DNA of 64,000 nucleotides from Fusobacterium naviforme. GTDB taxonomy: Bacteria > Bacillota > Clostridia > Lachnospirales > Lachnospiraceae. The DNA is taken from contig PYGH01000006.1 in NCBI GenBank assembly GCA_003014445.1, positions 43,499 to 107,498 on the forward strand. Reading direction: 5' to 3'. Of this stretch, positions 44,493-55,500 are shown piece by piece (the stretch's first letter is position 1; the number at the start of each line of letters is the position of its first letter). The notes beneath the pieces are model-generated. The model searched no databases, was not told the origin of the DNA, and saw only the letters and a program-made list of their open reading frames with translations. A program made the position numbers and the translations under genes.

Positions 44493-46859
44493 TTATGCGA
44501 ATTCTTTTATATTGCTGCACCAGCCCTGAATTTGACATTCTGCATCATTTATATCAGCCAAATGTGCCTTTACATGAACCGTATTCAGCAAATACATAAA
44601 ACACAAAATATCCCGAGCCGTTCTTTTCTTTTCATCCGGAGAGAGGACTGCAACAAAATCGGCATCTACAAGAGTTTTAGCTCGTTCCTCCATATGGCTT
44701 TCTCCATTAAGAACCAGGCGGTACATCAAGTTTTCAAAATATGTTACATAGCATTCTTCACCAAGTAAAGATAAGATATCCTTGTCACATGATATTGCAT
44801 CGATGGGCTTTTTATAAACAAAAGTCGAAAAAGTCTCCAATGCACGGCGCATTGTATTCCCAATTATCATATCATTTTCAGGAGTACCATTAACTGCAAA
44901 ATCATAAATCGTTTTTAAAAGCTCGCTATATTCGTGCCTTTTTTTGTACCTGAAATCAACAAGCTGCCGATTTTCCAATTCCAGAAGGAGGTAGTTACAT
45001 TCAGTGCCGATTTCATCCTTTGCGGTAGCTCTTATCTCATTAAAGGCTTTTTCCAAGTCAAATACAGCGGGTAGATCATGCGTCATGACCAATAATTTTG
45101 AATTGCGATTTCCACACATAATTTTTCGCATTTGCGATCTCAAAAAAGATATGATACCGATTTTGTTTTCAAAATCAAAGCTTGAAACTGGGTCGTCGAT
45201 GATTACCAACACCTCATTTGTATACGCATCTTCTATAGCACAGCCAGAAAGCATTTCTGCGAAGAAATAACAGAGTGCAATTATATTACGTTCCCCGAGC
45301 GATATTTCGTTTGGTTTTACGTCTGCTTTATTTGACTGGAGCAGATATACACCGTCTTTCACTTTTATTGCCAATCTGTCATTAGCAAAAAAGATATAGC
45401 GAAGATTACTATTGATTACATCAACTGCAATCATAATGTTCTTCTTCTGCGCAAGTAATTCGTCAAGCGTCTTCTTCTTGGTCAGCGCATCTTCCTTTAA
45501 TTGCTTGAACTTGGAATCAGCATCTTCCTTTTCTTTGAGCTGTTTTAAATAGGTCGCATGGATTGGCAAAATCTCATAATAGGCCTTTTGCTTATTTAAC
45601 ATCTGCAATTCGGATTTTATCTTGCTAATATCACGAAAAGGTTTATTGTGCTCTATTCTTGCGGCTTCCAAGTCACTAATTGCACTCACTAACGCAGCCC
45701 GCTTTTCTTGGAGAACAAATTCTACGCCTAATATCGGTTCAAAAGGATTGGCAATTTTCTTCTTGATTTCCGTATTGCACTTTTCTATTGCATCATTTAA
45801 TGCAGCAACCGCATTTATTACGTTATTTACCGTCGATTGATTCAGTTTACTAAATGGAGTAATATCAAAACTTATCTGTTGGATTATTAGCTTTGATAAG
45901 CATTCCTTGTGATCCTCAACTTGCCTGGATAGTACCTTTTTTATACTTTCAATTAAATTATTCTTATATTCCTCCGTAACTGGCTGTAAGCAGAAAGGGC
46001 ATTGTTTCACAGCTTCATTAGAGAAAGTTTCCTCTATTTTCTGAAGTTGACCGGACTCAACCAGAGTGAGTAGAAATTCTTCTCGTGGTGTCAATTCAGG
46101 CTTTTCTATTCTTTCTGCCAGGATCATGATAATATCATCATCTCTAAACCCAGGAATATGAACCTGAACGCTTTGCGAAATCGTTGCACTTCCGCTTTTC
46201 GCAGCAGAAAGCATAGCTAATTTTTTAGAATATTCACATTCTACATCAGCTACAGATAGTGCTGGGGCTGATGAGATAATCGTTTTATAAGTGCTATCAT
46301 TAACAGAGGCGTTACGACGATCTTCTTTAATAACTCTTTCTCTGCCAGCCCAGTGAGTATCTCCAGATAAAGCATTATTCATTTGAGCGAGGTAATATGC
46401 GGGCGCAAGAACAGACGATCTATCTGAATATGTGTTGCATACTTCTTCCTGCTGCTTTCTCGCATTTTCGCTAGCCGTCAATGCGCTCTGTGCTGCAATA
46501 ATTTTTTCCTCTAACTCTGCTTGTGCGCCAAGCATAATTATCGTACTTAAACCATCTTCTTTTAAGCGAACATTTCTTTGTATATACTCCTCATTAAAAA
46601 CATAGACTCGCCGCGTAGCGTCATCTGTTCCCTGCACCACAGGATTGCCGTTTTCGTCGAGCAATGCCGCACTATCAATATCGCTTACATCTCCACCGTT
46701 AACTTTTATAAAAGCCTTTGCTATTGTAGTTTTTCCACTTCCGTTTCTACCATACACAAGAGACATCCGTTGATTTTGATTCCGAAAGATGGGCAATTCC
46801 GTTGCAGATGTAAAAGAACCCCCAGTGAACTTTATTTTACGAACCGACTCAATCATCAT
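44493..46859 (-). CDS. AAA_13 ATPase, PrrC/RloC-like candidate anticodon nuclease
   Basis: 788 residues. An ABC/SMC-type ATPase with Walker A GRNGSGKT (37-44), a central helical region holding a CPFC pair (near residue 287, a possible zinc hook), the signature EISLGERN and Walker B VLVIIDDPVSSFDFENK, then THD. The C-terminal third follows AAA_13, the family including PrrC. RRALE near residue 670 and a His in NGESHMEE near 720 recall the Arg-x3-Glu...His triad of PrrC/RloC anticodon nucleases, but the spacing differs from PrrC, so this is inference. The start overlaps the brxL stop (ATGATG), so it is made with the BREX operon. It could instead be a DNA-repair-type ATPase. Confidence 0.7.
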   Translation of the reverse strand: MMIESVRKIKFTGGSFTSATELPIFRNQNQRMSLVYGRNGSGKTTIAKAFIKVNGGDVSDIDSAALLDENGNPVVQGTDDATRRVYVFNEEYIQRNVRLKEDGLSTIIMLGAQAELEEKIIAAQSALTASENARKQQEEVCNTYSDRSSVLAPAYYLAQMNNALSGDTHWAGRERVIKEDRRNASVNDSTYKTIISSAPALSVADVECEYSKKLAMLSAAKSGSATISQSVQVHIPGFRDDDIIMILAERIEKPELTPREEFLLTLVESGQLQKIEETFSNEAVKQCPFCLQPVTEEYKNNLIESIKKVLSRQVEDHKECLSKLIIQQISFDITPFSKLNQSTVNNVINAVAALNDAIEKCNTEIKKKIANPFEPILGVEFVLQEKRAALVSAISDLEAARIEHNKPFRDISKIKSELQMLNKQKAYYEILPIHATYLKQLKEKEDADSKFKQLKEDALTKKKTLDELLAQKKNIMIAVDVINSNLRYIFFANDRLAIKVKDGVYLLQSNKADVKPNEISLGERNIIALCYFFAEMLSGCAIEDAYTNEVLVIIDDPVSSFDFENKIGIISFLRSQMRKIMCGNRNSKLLVMTHDLPAVFDLEKAFNEIRATAKDEIGTECNYLLLELENRQLVDFRYKKRHEYSELLKTIYDFAVNGTPENDMIIGNTMRRALETFSTFVYKKPIDAISCDKDILSLLGEECYVTYFENLMYRLVLNGESHMEERAKTLVDADFVAVLSPDEKKRTARDILCFMYLLNTVHVKAHLADINDAECQIQGWCSNIKEFA

Positions 46860-48976
46860 TCCACCCCCAATGCCTTAAACACTGCATCCTCAGCGCTACT
46901 ATAAAAGATCAAATTAAAGCTCCCAATCAAATCTGCCGGAACTGTCGTCAAATCCGCCGCCGAGGTAATCGGAAGCAGCACTTTCTTTGCTCCGCTATCG
47001 AGGCACACCTGCAAACTATTGGCAAGCTCGTCCACTTTCAGAATCGTGCCGCTAATACTGATTTCTCCCAGCACGGCAAGTGTACTGACCGTAGGCCGTC
47101 CAAGAGCGATGCTGCATAGTGCAATCAATGTAGGCAATGCCAGCTTTCCAGTCATGCCAATGCCCTGCAAATCCTGATAGTTGATGATGTAATCCCGCAT
47201 CGTGGTGCTGATGCTGCCACTGATACGATTTCCGTTTGCTTTCAGGAAATTGAACGCCGTATTCGTGGATTCCTTGCAATCACGGTCGCTGCCAAGGCCA
47301 GTGCGCTCAAATTTTCCGTTGCCGGGCAGCATCTGGCTTTCAAGGCGGAATACGCCGATCATACCGGACTTGCCCTGACTTACGGTATATACCTGTCCCG
47401 GATTGCAGATACCATCGGGGATGAGCTTTCCACCGCCCTGCTCTGGCACGGAAACAAATTTTTCTTCAAAGGTATCAAGGTCGATATAGCTGAAGTTCAC
47501 ATCATAGAACTCCATTCCACCCAGCTTTTTCAGCTGTTCCTTGACACGACGGCGCATTTCCAGCGCAAATACAAGAATTTCTTCAATCTGTTCCTTCGTG
47601 AACTCTCCATCGGGATAAAGCAATTTCACATAGCCGCCTACAATCTTGCGGACAGCAATCGTATCGCGCTGGTTCAGATTCTTTCCAAGGCGGAAATACT
47701 TATCCAACGCATCACCATACTGTTCTTTCCGCAGTTCTCGGATAAACTCTGCCAAGTAATCCGTGATAAAGCCGTAGTCGTTGGTGAAATGCTCCGGACG
47801 GAACTTCGGAATCTCCCAACCTGGAATGTAACAATGCAGACGGTCAAGAAAGGCTGTATCCGTTCCCATCTCCGGCGGAAACGGATCAAACAGGGAGGAA
47901 GTCTTGAGCAACACATCCACGCTCTGATTGATGTTTCCTACAAAGACCATAGATGCCGATGCTGCCTTTTCCTCTTTGCCACGGGCAAAGGAGCCGGAAG
48001 CCATATAGTCTTTCATAATCTGAATGCCGTCTTTGTCCTTAAACTTGATTCCGGCAACCTCATCAAAGGCAACGCAGTCCCATAATCCTACCAACCCTAC
48101 GGTTTTGCGCCCCATATTGTAAAACAGATTTGCAACGGTCGTCTGACCACCGGATACCAGGATACTGTTCGGGCTGATTTCTTTATAGATATGGGACTTG
48201 CCTGTGCTGCGCGGCCCCAACTCACAGAGATTGAAGTTGTTCTCCACCAACGGCAGCATACGCGCAAGCAGCAGCCATTTTTCCCGATTGTTCAACTGTT
48301 CCGGCTCATATCCGCAGGAACGCAACATAACATCCATCCACTCTTCCTGTGTGAATGCCTTGCGTCCCTCTCGAACTTCTTCAATGTCGATATGGGGCAT
48401 CTGAATCGGAGTCAGCTTATGGATGCTGATGGGAGAGATATCCTTCTGCTTTTTCTGTTTAGAAGAAATCGGCTGTCCATCTATATCCGTGATTCCAAAG
48501 CTGCTGTCTCCCTCGGATTCATATTCCAGCTGCACGATGCACCAGATACCGCCGCAAAGCAGCCGGTCATATTTTTCCGGATAATCATCTGTAATCGGCA
48601 CATTGGTGAGGCCAAGGTTAGAGAACTCTGCAAAAAAGCAATCCTTTTTGATATCCAGATGCACTGTCACCATATCAATAATGGTATGGCTCCCGTTCTT
48701 ACGCAGCTGGGAGAGAATTTTTTGAGCCTCATCCGGGCGGACAAAATTGTCTGCCAGAATACGTTTCACATTCTGAACGCCCTGCTCAATGATTGCCTCA
48801 TCGTCTGAACTACAATACTGACCCAGCAGGAACTCCAGCACATAGACCGGAACATTTGCTCCTTCTTTTATTTTCTTTGTCAGGTCTTTGCGGACGATAC
48901 GACCGTCAAAGTTGCTACGCAGCTTTCGACGCAGTTCTTCACGGGTATCGTCTACCGCCATATCCATCATTTCCAT
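46856..48976 (-). CDS. brxL: BREX protein BrxL (Lon-like AAA ATPase)
   Basis: 706 residues. BrxL is a DNA-binding AAA+ protein needed for phage defence in type 1 BREX. The ATPase has Walker A in LCELGPRSTGKSHIYKEI and Walker B in LWDCVAFDEVAGI; the C-terminal Lon-like domain includes FNFLKANGNRISGSISTT, IALGRPTVSTLAVLGEISIS and a final stretch KKVLLPITSAADLTTVPADL. Size is typical. Ribosome binding AGGAGG lies about 12 bases before the ATG. It follows pglZ by 23 bp and overlaps the next ATPase gene. Confidence 0.93.
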   Translation of the reverse strand: MEMMDMAVDDTREELRRKLRSNFDGRIVRKDLTKKIKEGANVPVYVLEFLLGQYCSSDDEAIIEQGVQNVKRILADNFVRPDEAQKILSQLRKNGSHTIIDMVTVHLDIKKDCFFAEFSNLGLTNVPITDDYPEKYDRLLCGGIWCIVQLEYESEGDSSFGITDIDGQPISSKQKKQKDISPISIHKLTPIQMPHIDIEEVREGRKAFTQEEWMDVMLRSCGYEPEQLNNREKWLLLARMLPLVENNFNLCELGPRSTGKSHIYKEISPNSILVSGGQTTVANLFYNMGRKTVGLVGLWDCVAFDEVAGIKFKDKDGIQIMKDYMASGSFARGKEEKAASASMVFVGNINQSVDVLLKTSSLFDPFPPEMGTDTAFLDRLHCYIPGWEIPKFRPEHFTNDYGFITDYLAEFIRELRKEQYGDALDKYFRLGKNLNQRDTIAVRKIVGGYVKLLYPDGEFTKEQIEEILVFALEMRRRVKEQLKKLGGMEFYDVNFSYIDLDTFEEKFVSVPEQGGGKLIPDGICNPGQVYTVSQGKSGMIGVFRLESQMLPGNGKFERTGLGSDRDCKESTNTAFNFLKANGNRISGSISTTMRDYIINYQDLQGIGMTGKLALPTLIALCSIALGRPTVSTLAVLGEISISGTILKVDELANSLQVCLDSGAKKVLLPITSAADLTTVPADLIGSFNLIFYSSAEDAVFKALGVE

Positions 48977-48999
48977 ACGGAATTCCTGCCTCCTCTGTA

Positions 49000-51567
49000 T
49001 CAGAATCCGAATCCAAAGTCATCCGCAAAGGCAATGTCCATGATAACAGGCTGCCTCCACTGCTCCAGACCGCTTTCTTCGTCATAAACCACAAGGTAAT
49101 ATTGCTTGTCCTTGTCGTATTTCTTATTCTTGAATGTGAACCGCATCCGGAAGATACGCTTCTGCGCATTTTCCTCACGACTGTCCGCCACATAACTGTT
49201 TTCGTTCGAGATTTTCTCATTGTCTTCCGAGAGGAAGAAAATGCGGTACTTTGCCGCTTTTACACTATCACTGACGGCATCCGACTGGATAAAGTCCATG
49301 GAAGTGATCAGGTTCGTAATCTTATGGACGATGCTGACCAGAGCAATCTCTGCATTCTTTGTTTCCATGTGACCGCGTTCCATCTTAAACTCCAGCACCG
49401 GCACCAGCATTTCCTGTGGTGAGGAACCGCCATGCACATAGTTAGCACCGCCTCCGGCCACCTTAAAGACATTGCTGCTGACAGGATAGGAGACCATCTT
49501 GCTGTCCTCATTCCCCAGAACGCGTCCCATGCTCATATGATCGATGCCGTCATTTTCCAGTGCCGCCTTGGAAACAATAAATCTGCGATTGACAAATGCT
49601 TTGTCCGCGCTTTTCCCGGAAATCTTGTCACTTTCTGTCAACTTATCACGCTTGTAAATAAAGCCATGATCGGCAGTGACGATAAAATGATAGGTGTTGC
49701 CGCTGACGGAGATTCGATGAATCAAATCCATAATTTCCTGAACGGCTTCCTCACACGCATGAAACACCTCATCCTCGGTATTAGCCTTGTCTCCACGCGC
49801 GTCGACCTGATTATGGTATACATAGATAATCTGACGTTTTGTCAGCACATCTCGCAGCTCTGCCACTTTCAGATTTTTGATATCATCGAACTGTACACAG
49901 ACACTATCCGGGTTATAGCTTTGCAGCACCTGCTGCCGACCTGCCAGATTATCGCAAAGGATGCCATCTGCCAGCACCTGGAAGTCATCCGTCATCTCCA
50001 GTGTTTTATGCGGCAAAAGTGCTGCCATACCGAGCCTCGTATAAGACGGAAGAACACTCAACTGTACAGAAAGTTTTGCCGTGCATTTCGGGTCATCCTG
50101 CATTCTGGCAAACAACTCCTGTCCTACCTCGTAACGCATGGCATCCGAAATAATGACCACGGTACGTTCTTTGGTATAGCGCAGGTTGGCAGCGTAAAAC
50201 TCCCGCTGCAACGGAATTGCCGAAAATGCGGCATCCTGCTGGATTCCAGCATTCCAGGCTGGGAGCAGACAAGCCAGATATTCATTCGTGTAGATATTTT
50301 CCACCAGTTCCCGAAGCGGCTCAAAGCTTTCCGTACTCGCCAGCTGGTCGTAATAATAATAAAATTTCCGATACTGCTGATCCATATTGTAATCCGCAGC
50401 AAGATATCGGTCGATGATTGGCTTTAAGCCATCTGCGGCATGGTAATCTGCTTCCTTCACCATGCTGTACGCACTGGAAAGCATCTGATAGGTCTTCCCG
50501 GTCTTTCTGCCAAAGTGCATTTTAGCCCGTTTTTCACAAAGCTCCGGAATGGTAAATCCATTTACGATTGCGCCGATATCTTCCGAAACAAGTCTGCCAA
50601 CGAGCCACTTTACCAACACCTGATCCACGGCAAGGAAAGTATCGCACTCCACCAAATCGTCTACTCGCATTCCTGCAAATGCAGAAAGAACATTCAGCCC
50701 TTTGGCAACATGTGCCGACAGAGCATCGTATTTGTCCCGGTACAGAACGCTGTTCATCAGGCTATCGAGGAATGCGATAATATTGCCTGACTTGTAGGAG
50801 ACAAAGCTCTTCCATGCTGCCGGAAGTTCTGCCTGTACATAGCGCCCAGTATAAGTAACGAACAGTGTCACCAGCAGCCGTTCCAAACTCGGCTTTGTAT
50901 CGATGTATCCGAAATGCTGCTCACAGAGTTGCCAGAACGCAGACAGCAGGTCGTATTTTTCAAACTCCTGCAAGAAAGCATTATCCACCAGCTCGCCGCG
51001 GCCCAGGCCGGTCTCTCTTTCGCCTTCGGCGAAATTCACCTTCTCCATCAACACGATGCGCACGACTTCCTCAAAAGAGCAGGTACGCGCCTTGCAGACT
51101 GCACTCAGCAGGCCGACAAGGATATTTTCTTCATTAAAGTTCTCGATTTCCAAATCATAGAACCGCTGAGTACGCTCCTTGTTGGCGAAAAACTTGATGT
51201 GCTTCTCAATAACCGGCTTATACTTTTCCTCAATACCAAGGTCAACCGACAGCAGGGAGGCACGGTCGGCAAAGAACCGCCTGGAATAAGCACAAGTGTC
51301 TTCCAGATGGTTGTCCCTTACATCCGGTTTGGGGAACGGCGCATAGATCAGATAATTCGTGGTCTTATCCACACGCTCCAGAAAATACTTTGTATAGAAC
51401 TGGTTATCCGGCTGAAGATAGTAGATCTTCGCATTCTGAAGCTCCACCGTCTCCATATCCTCGGCAAATTCTGCCTTGTCATCGTACCAGAAAACCAGTT
51501 TCCGGATCTCCCCGGTAAATTCCGCATTCAGGCGGTCTATAATTTGTTTCAGGTTCAATTCTGCCAT
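49000..51567 (-). CDS. pglZ: BREX phosphatase-superfamily protein PglZ (type A)
   Basis: 855 residues. PglZ has an alkaline-phosphatase-like fold required for BREX methylation and defence. Metal-site motifs: VVIISDAMRYEVGQELFARM (about residue 470) and FIVTADHGFIYKRDK (about residue 640), with YVHGGSSPQEMLVPVLEF near the end. At residues about 174-192 it carries the segment VNFAEGERETGLGRGELVDN, which matches the first residues of BrxB and is encoded by a repeated hairpin sequence (50991-51048), apparently inserted in frame. Preceded by AAAGGAAATTGAT. Confidence 0.93.
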   Translation of the reverse strand: MAELNLKQIIDRLNAEFTGEIRKLVFWYDDKAEFAEDMETVELQNAKIYYLQPDNQFYTKYFLERVDKTTNYLIYAPFPKPDVRDNHLEDTCAYSRRFFADRASLLSVDLGIEEKYKPVIEKHIKFFANKERTQRFYDLEIENFNEENILVGLLSAVCKARTCSFEEVVRIVLMEKVNFAEGERETGLGRGELVDNAFLQEFEKYDLLSAFWQLCEQHFGYIDTKPSLERLLVTLFVTYTGRYVQAELPAAWKSFVSYKSGNIIAFLDSLMNSVLYRDKYDALSAHVAKGLNVLSAFAGMRVDDLVECDTFLAVDQVLVKWLVGRLVSEDIGAIVNGFTIPELCEKRAKMHFGRKTGKTYQMLSSAYSMVKEADYHAADGLKPIIDRYLAADYNMDQQYRKFYYYYDQLASTESFEPLRELVENIYTNEYLACLLPAWNAGIQQDAAFSAIPLQREFYAANLRYTKERTVVIISDAMRYEVGQELFARMQDDPKCTAKLSVQLSVLPSYTRLGMAALLPHKTLEMTDDFQVLADGILCDNLAGRQQVLQSYNPDSVCVQFDDIKNLKVAELRDVLTKRQIIYVYHNQVDARGDKANTEDEVFHACEEAVQEIMDLIHRISVSGNTYHFIVTADHGFIYKRDKLTESDKISGKSADKAFVNRRFIVSKAALENDGIDHMSMGRVLGNEDSKMVSYPVSSNVFKVAGGGANYVHGGSSPQEMLVPVLEFKMERGHMETKNAEIALVSIVHKITNLITSMDFIQSDAVSDSVKAAKYRIFFLSEDNEKISNENSYVADSREENAQKRIFRMRFTFKNKKYDKDKQYYLVVYDEESGLEQWRQPVIMDIAFADDFGFGF
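50991..51048 (-). repeat. Hairpin repeat copy A, in frame within pglZ
   Basis: A 50-58 bp segment about 80% identical to the one opening brxB. The central stem is CGCC-TTC-GGCG here and CTCC-TGC-GGAG in copy B, a compensatory change that keeps the hairpin. Both share the flanks GAAATTCACCTT and GGCCCAGGCC (plus strand). Confidence 0.75.
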
Positions 51568-51621
51568 ATCAATTTCCTTTACTTGATAGATTCCGCCCTT
51601 TGGGGAATATCATACAGGCAG

Positions 51622-51843
51622 TTACGCCTTGATCCGTTTATTGCCTGTGATGCTGCTAATATAATCGTCAATATCCTGCACGATGCAATGATCCCCCATT
51701 GTGTGCAGTGATTCAAAATATTTTGTGATATACCCATAGATACCATACTCTTCAAAGGTTTTCGCCACATCCGCACCAGAAAGCCCTTTGAAATGACGGT
51801 ACCGCTCCATGCAATAAATCAAAAAATTAGATTCTTTGCTCAT
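51622..51843 (-). CDS. DUF3791 protein (antitoxin-like)
   Basis: 73 residues: MSKESNFLIYCMERYRHFKG, GADVAKTFEEYGIYGYITKY and CIVQDIDDYISS. DUF3791 proteins are small and regularly encoded with DUF3990 proteins, an arrangement that suggests a toxin-antitoxin-like pair. The ATG at 51841-51843 has GAGGAGG 8 bases before; the stop of the preceding gene lies within that spacer. It is the last gene of the three-gene cassette inserted between pglX and pglZ. Confidence 0.72.
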   Translation of the reverse strand: MSKESNFLIYCMERYRHFKGLSGADVAKTFEEYGIYGYITKYFESLHTMGDHCIVQDIDDYISSITGNKRIKA

Positions 51844-51846
51844 CAC

Positions 51847-52086
51847 TCACGCCTCCTCTGGGTAATCATAGGAGCCTGTCAGAAGTTCATCTTGATACAT
51901 GGTATACAGTGTCATCGGGCTGTAGTGCCACAATTTCGATTTTTCATCCGAAAGCTCCTGATAGAGCTTGGACTGATAAAAGCGGGAAATCGCTTTTTCA
52001 TCATCCACATTGCTGTTTTTTGTAATCTGTTCGATGATGGGCGGCACAATGATTGCAAGCATTGCGCTGAACTGATCTTCATTCAT
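51847..52086 (-). CDS. Middle gene of the DUF3990 cassette
   Basis: 79 residues: [20 protein letters not shown], then [20 protein letters not shown] and [17 protein letters not shown]. Helical; resembles the short proteins often found between DUF3990 and DUF3791 genes. The start overlaps the DUF3990 stop (GTATGA) with GGGGAGGG upstream, and the stop is 3 bp from the DUF3791 start, so the three are translated together. Specific role unknown; perhaps part of the antitoxin. Confidence 0.6.
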   Translation of the reverse strand: MNEDQFSAMLAIIVPPIIEQITKNSNVDDEKAISRFYQSKLYQELSDEKSKLWHYSPMTLYTMYQDELLTGSYDYPEEA

Positions 52087-52565
52087 ACAAGCTCCCTCCC
52101 CTCAAAATGCAAGTATTGCAGCGACTTCTCAGTTGCAAACACCAGCTGGTTGAACAATTTCCGAATCTTGAGTGCCGCCAGTGTTTGTTCCTTATCCAAC
52201 ACTCCGGTCATATACAGGGTAATGGTGCGGTACACATCATCATTTGCCACAGCACCATAAATCAGGTCATGCTGCTTTCCCTGATAGGTTCCCTGACGGT
52301 TCTCAGCTACAAAATCCAGCCATGCTTCATCTGGGCTATCAAAGCGCAGCAAACTGCACTCCTTGAAAGCCACTGCTTCCTCTATGGAATAAATGTTCAG
52401 CGTTGCAGCTCCTGTTTTGCGGCGGTCAGTGACCTTTTGAGCGAAGTTCACTGCCTGATCGCGGTTGGTGGTGGTATAAAATCCAAAACCGAAGTCCAGA
52501 TAGCGATTTTGCCGGATAAGTTTCGGCTGTTCTACGATAACATTGCTTCCGTGGTACAAAATCAT
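52083..52565 (-). CDS. DUF3990 protein, ADP-ribosyltransferase-like toxin candidate
   Basis: 160 residues: [40 protein letters not shown] and YDGAV-like [19 protein letters not shown]. The YHGS opening, the GFYTT strand and the following acidic part resemble the H-Y-E fold of ADP-ribosyltransferases; DUF3990 is placed there by structural similarity, with no proven target. Start has AGGAGG 8 bases before. It follows pglX by 21 bp in the same operon, an unusual place: in standard type 1 BREX pglX and pglZ are adjacent. Confidence 0.7.
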   Translation of the reverse strand: MILYHGSNVIVEQPKLIRQNRYLDFGFGFYTTTNRDQAVNFAQKVTDRRKTGAATLNIYSIEEAVAFKECSLLRFDSPDEAWLDFVAENRQGTYQGKQHDLIYGAVANDDVYRTITLYMTGVLDKEQTLAALKIRKLFNQLVFATEKSLQYLHFEGRELV

Positions 52566-52586
52566 TGCAAACGCCTCCTGTTCCTC

Positions 52587-55500
52587 TTATTTCTTCTCTT
52601 TCACCATGATGTTCTTGCTGTCTGCCAGCACCTCATAGAACTTACCATCCTGGGCGGTCTGGAGCTTACGGTAGTTGACCTTTACGCCGTCATCAAGGTC
52701 AAGCTCGATACGGGAAAGTGCCAGATGGCTGATCTTCTCATCGTATTCCCGGCATTCCTTCAGCTGCTTGGCAAGTTTATCCTTGCGCTTGGAGGCTGCT
52801 GCCACTTCACGGGCATTCCCGCTGTGATCCATCATATCCTGCATCCGGTTGATCTCGGATTCATACACGCGCTGCATCTTGTGCAAGTAGTCGATACGCA
52901 GGTTGCCGATGGTATCCGGCGTGTAGCGATGCAGGTAAACCAGTGCCTTGAAGCCGTTCTGCTTGCCACTGTCAAACAGCCAGTAGATCGGACGCTTGCC
53001 GGAGCCGGTAACAGAATAGGTCTGGCAGTGATCCTTGAAGAAATCGTTCAGAAAATAGTTACGGATAATCTCCCGGCTGGTGCTGCCCTTATTGCCGAGG
53101 GCTTTTGCGATATAATCGAGGTTTGCTTCCAGCGTGTCAGCACCGTACACTGCTTTCAGCCATGTACACAGGCGCGATACAATATCATCGTCCAGATATT
53201 CTTCATCGGTGATGGGAAGGATGTTATCCTTGTCCGGGATAAAGCTGCTGTATTTGCCATCGTCCCATTCGCCGCCTGCGTAGGCAAGGCCATCCACATC
53301 CAGCGAATAGCGGCCAAACATACAGCCCACAGCGTAGGAGATCAGACTGCGGATTTCCCGGCCAAGATCAGCCCGGCGGACGGTCACATACTTATCTTCT
53401 ACTGAAGATGATATTTCGCTGTTAAGGCCAAACAATGTAATAAACCTGCTATTCATGTCTTCTTCATTGCTTAACATAGCATCAAACCGAGATCTGCACA
53501 GTTCTTCCCAATTATTATAAGCATCTTCTACCGTTAGAGATTGCAATACTAAGGGATGTCTCTCAAATCCCCATGATAACTCAAATGAGTCCCAGTCCTC
53601 CTTTGCTAACGATATGCACTCTTTTGCAATATCTATGTAATAATCGGAGCCATTCTCAGCAAGCAGGGGAAGACGGAGAATGTCACCAACATGATAATGT
53701 AATGTGGAATTAAGCAGGTTAAGTAAATAATTCACCATACTTGAATTCATGTATGCCAATAAAAGCAATCTCGTATTTCCTTCACAGAACAAAACCGGAT
53801 TCTCAAGATTGGGGATACTTGAATTATCAAATACTCGTGCAGAAAACGCTCCACTTGTCGTATGGCTCCAACAAATACCACTGCGATTGTATTTTTCTAT
53901 GGAGGTTTTTGAACCGTTGAATTCTCTAATTTCATTGCCATCATCTTGCCAGTTTACTACATACTCAAAGTTACCATACCATTTCCTAAATGCCCCACCT
54001 TTAGGGTGTGGGTACCATTTTCTGGAATATCCATAACGACTATTTTTAGCAAAATCAATACTGTTAATGGCTACCTCAAACCAACACTTTAGGAATCGAT
54101 TATTATCTCCGGTTTGGATTCCAACAGTGGCAGTATACTTATCTCCGAGCGTTCCATTTCTATATGCAGAAAATAGTTTCTCGCTTGCCCAATAAGCGAC
54201 CGGAACACCGGGTAATAATTCAAAACTATCCTGGGTACTAAAATAGACATTTTTCCTACTAAAAAAGAATTTTTCTTTATCCTCAACCGACTCCACGTCA
54301 CCTTGTTTGACAAATAGCCGTTGATATGGACTGATATATCCAACAATTCTTTTTTTAGAAAACACAAATGAAGTCGTTCCAAAATCTGATCCAAAAATTC
54401 CTCTTCCCAAATGAATCATATTTATACATTGAGAATTATCAAATAATTTCTTCCTCAATTTTTCATAACTGCTAATAAACATCCATACCGGAATATTTAT
54501 CATCGCCATATATCCAAAATCAGTACACATGCGCATTGCCTTTTCCATACATACGGTACTCATATCTGATTTACTATCTGGGTAATAATTCTTTATGTAC
54601 GTACATAAGGCACTTTCCATGCTACTGCTACCCATGTATGGCGGATTGGTCACAACCACATCATACTTTTGTGCCATTGTTTGCCCAATATCGATCAGCA
54701 CCCGCAGCTGCTCCTTGGTATCCTCCAACCCAAAAGAGTCCATCGTCATCTGCCCATTTTCGTTGCTCTCAGCCACAAACCGGCGCAGCAAGTCCCAATC
54801 ACAGTCATCTACATTCAGGATAGAACCGTATTCCTTAGCATCCACAAAGGTGTCCAACAGACCAGTCAGCTGATTCATCGCATTGTTACGCTCCAGCTCG
54901 TTCATGCCAGCTCCAAGGTATTTCAGGTGGTTGCGGTTAACCGTATTGCTCTCCTGAATGGAATAGACATGACAGGTGTTTTCACCATTTAAGATACGGC
55001 GGTTGTACTGCCGTGCCTTCATCATCACGGCAAAGTAGGCCAGCTGATAGGCACGATCGTCAATGTCCAGACCGTAAATGTTGTGTTCCAGAATGCTCTT
55101 TGCAGCATCACGCTGGCTGTAACCGGCACTCTCGTAAATCTGCATCAGCACATCAAAGGCGTATACGAGGATATGACCGGAACCCATGCAGGGGTCGATG
55201 AGCTTGATGTCTTCCAGATTCAGCGCGGAATACTCTTTACGAATTTCCGAAAGTTTTGCCTGTACCTCCGGCTCCTGCTGTGCTTCTTCCAGATAGTATT
55301 TCCAGTTTTCTTTCAGGCCGCAATCCGGGTGTCCTTCCACCCACAGACGGCCAAGGCTGTTCTCCACCATGTAACGGACGATCCAGTCCGGGGTAAACAG
55401 CTGGGTCACGGCAGGGATTTCCTCTTTGGTGATCTTCCCGTTCTTTGCAAAGGCAGCGGCCTTCGGTTCTGTGTTGTAATACTGGTACAGCCAGCCGATG

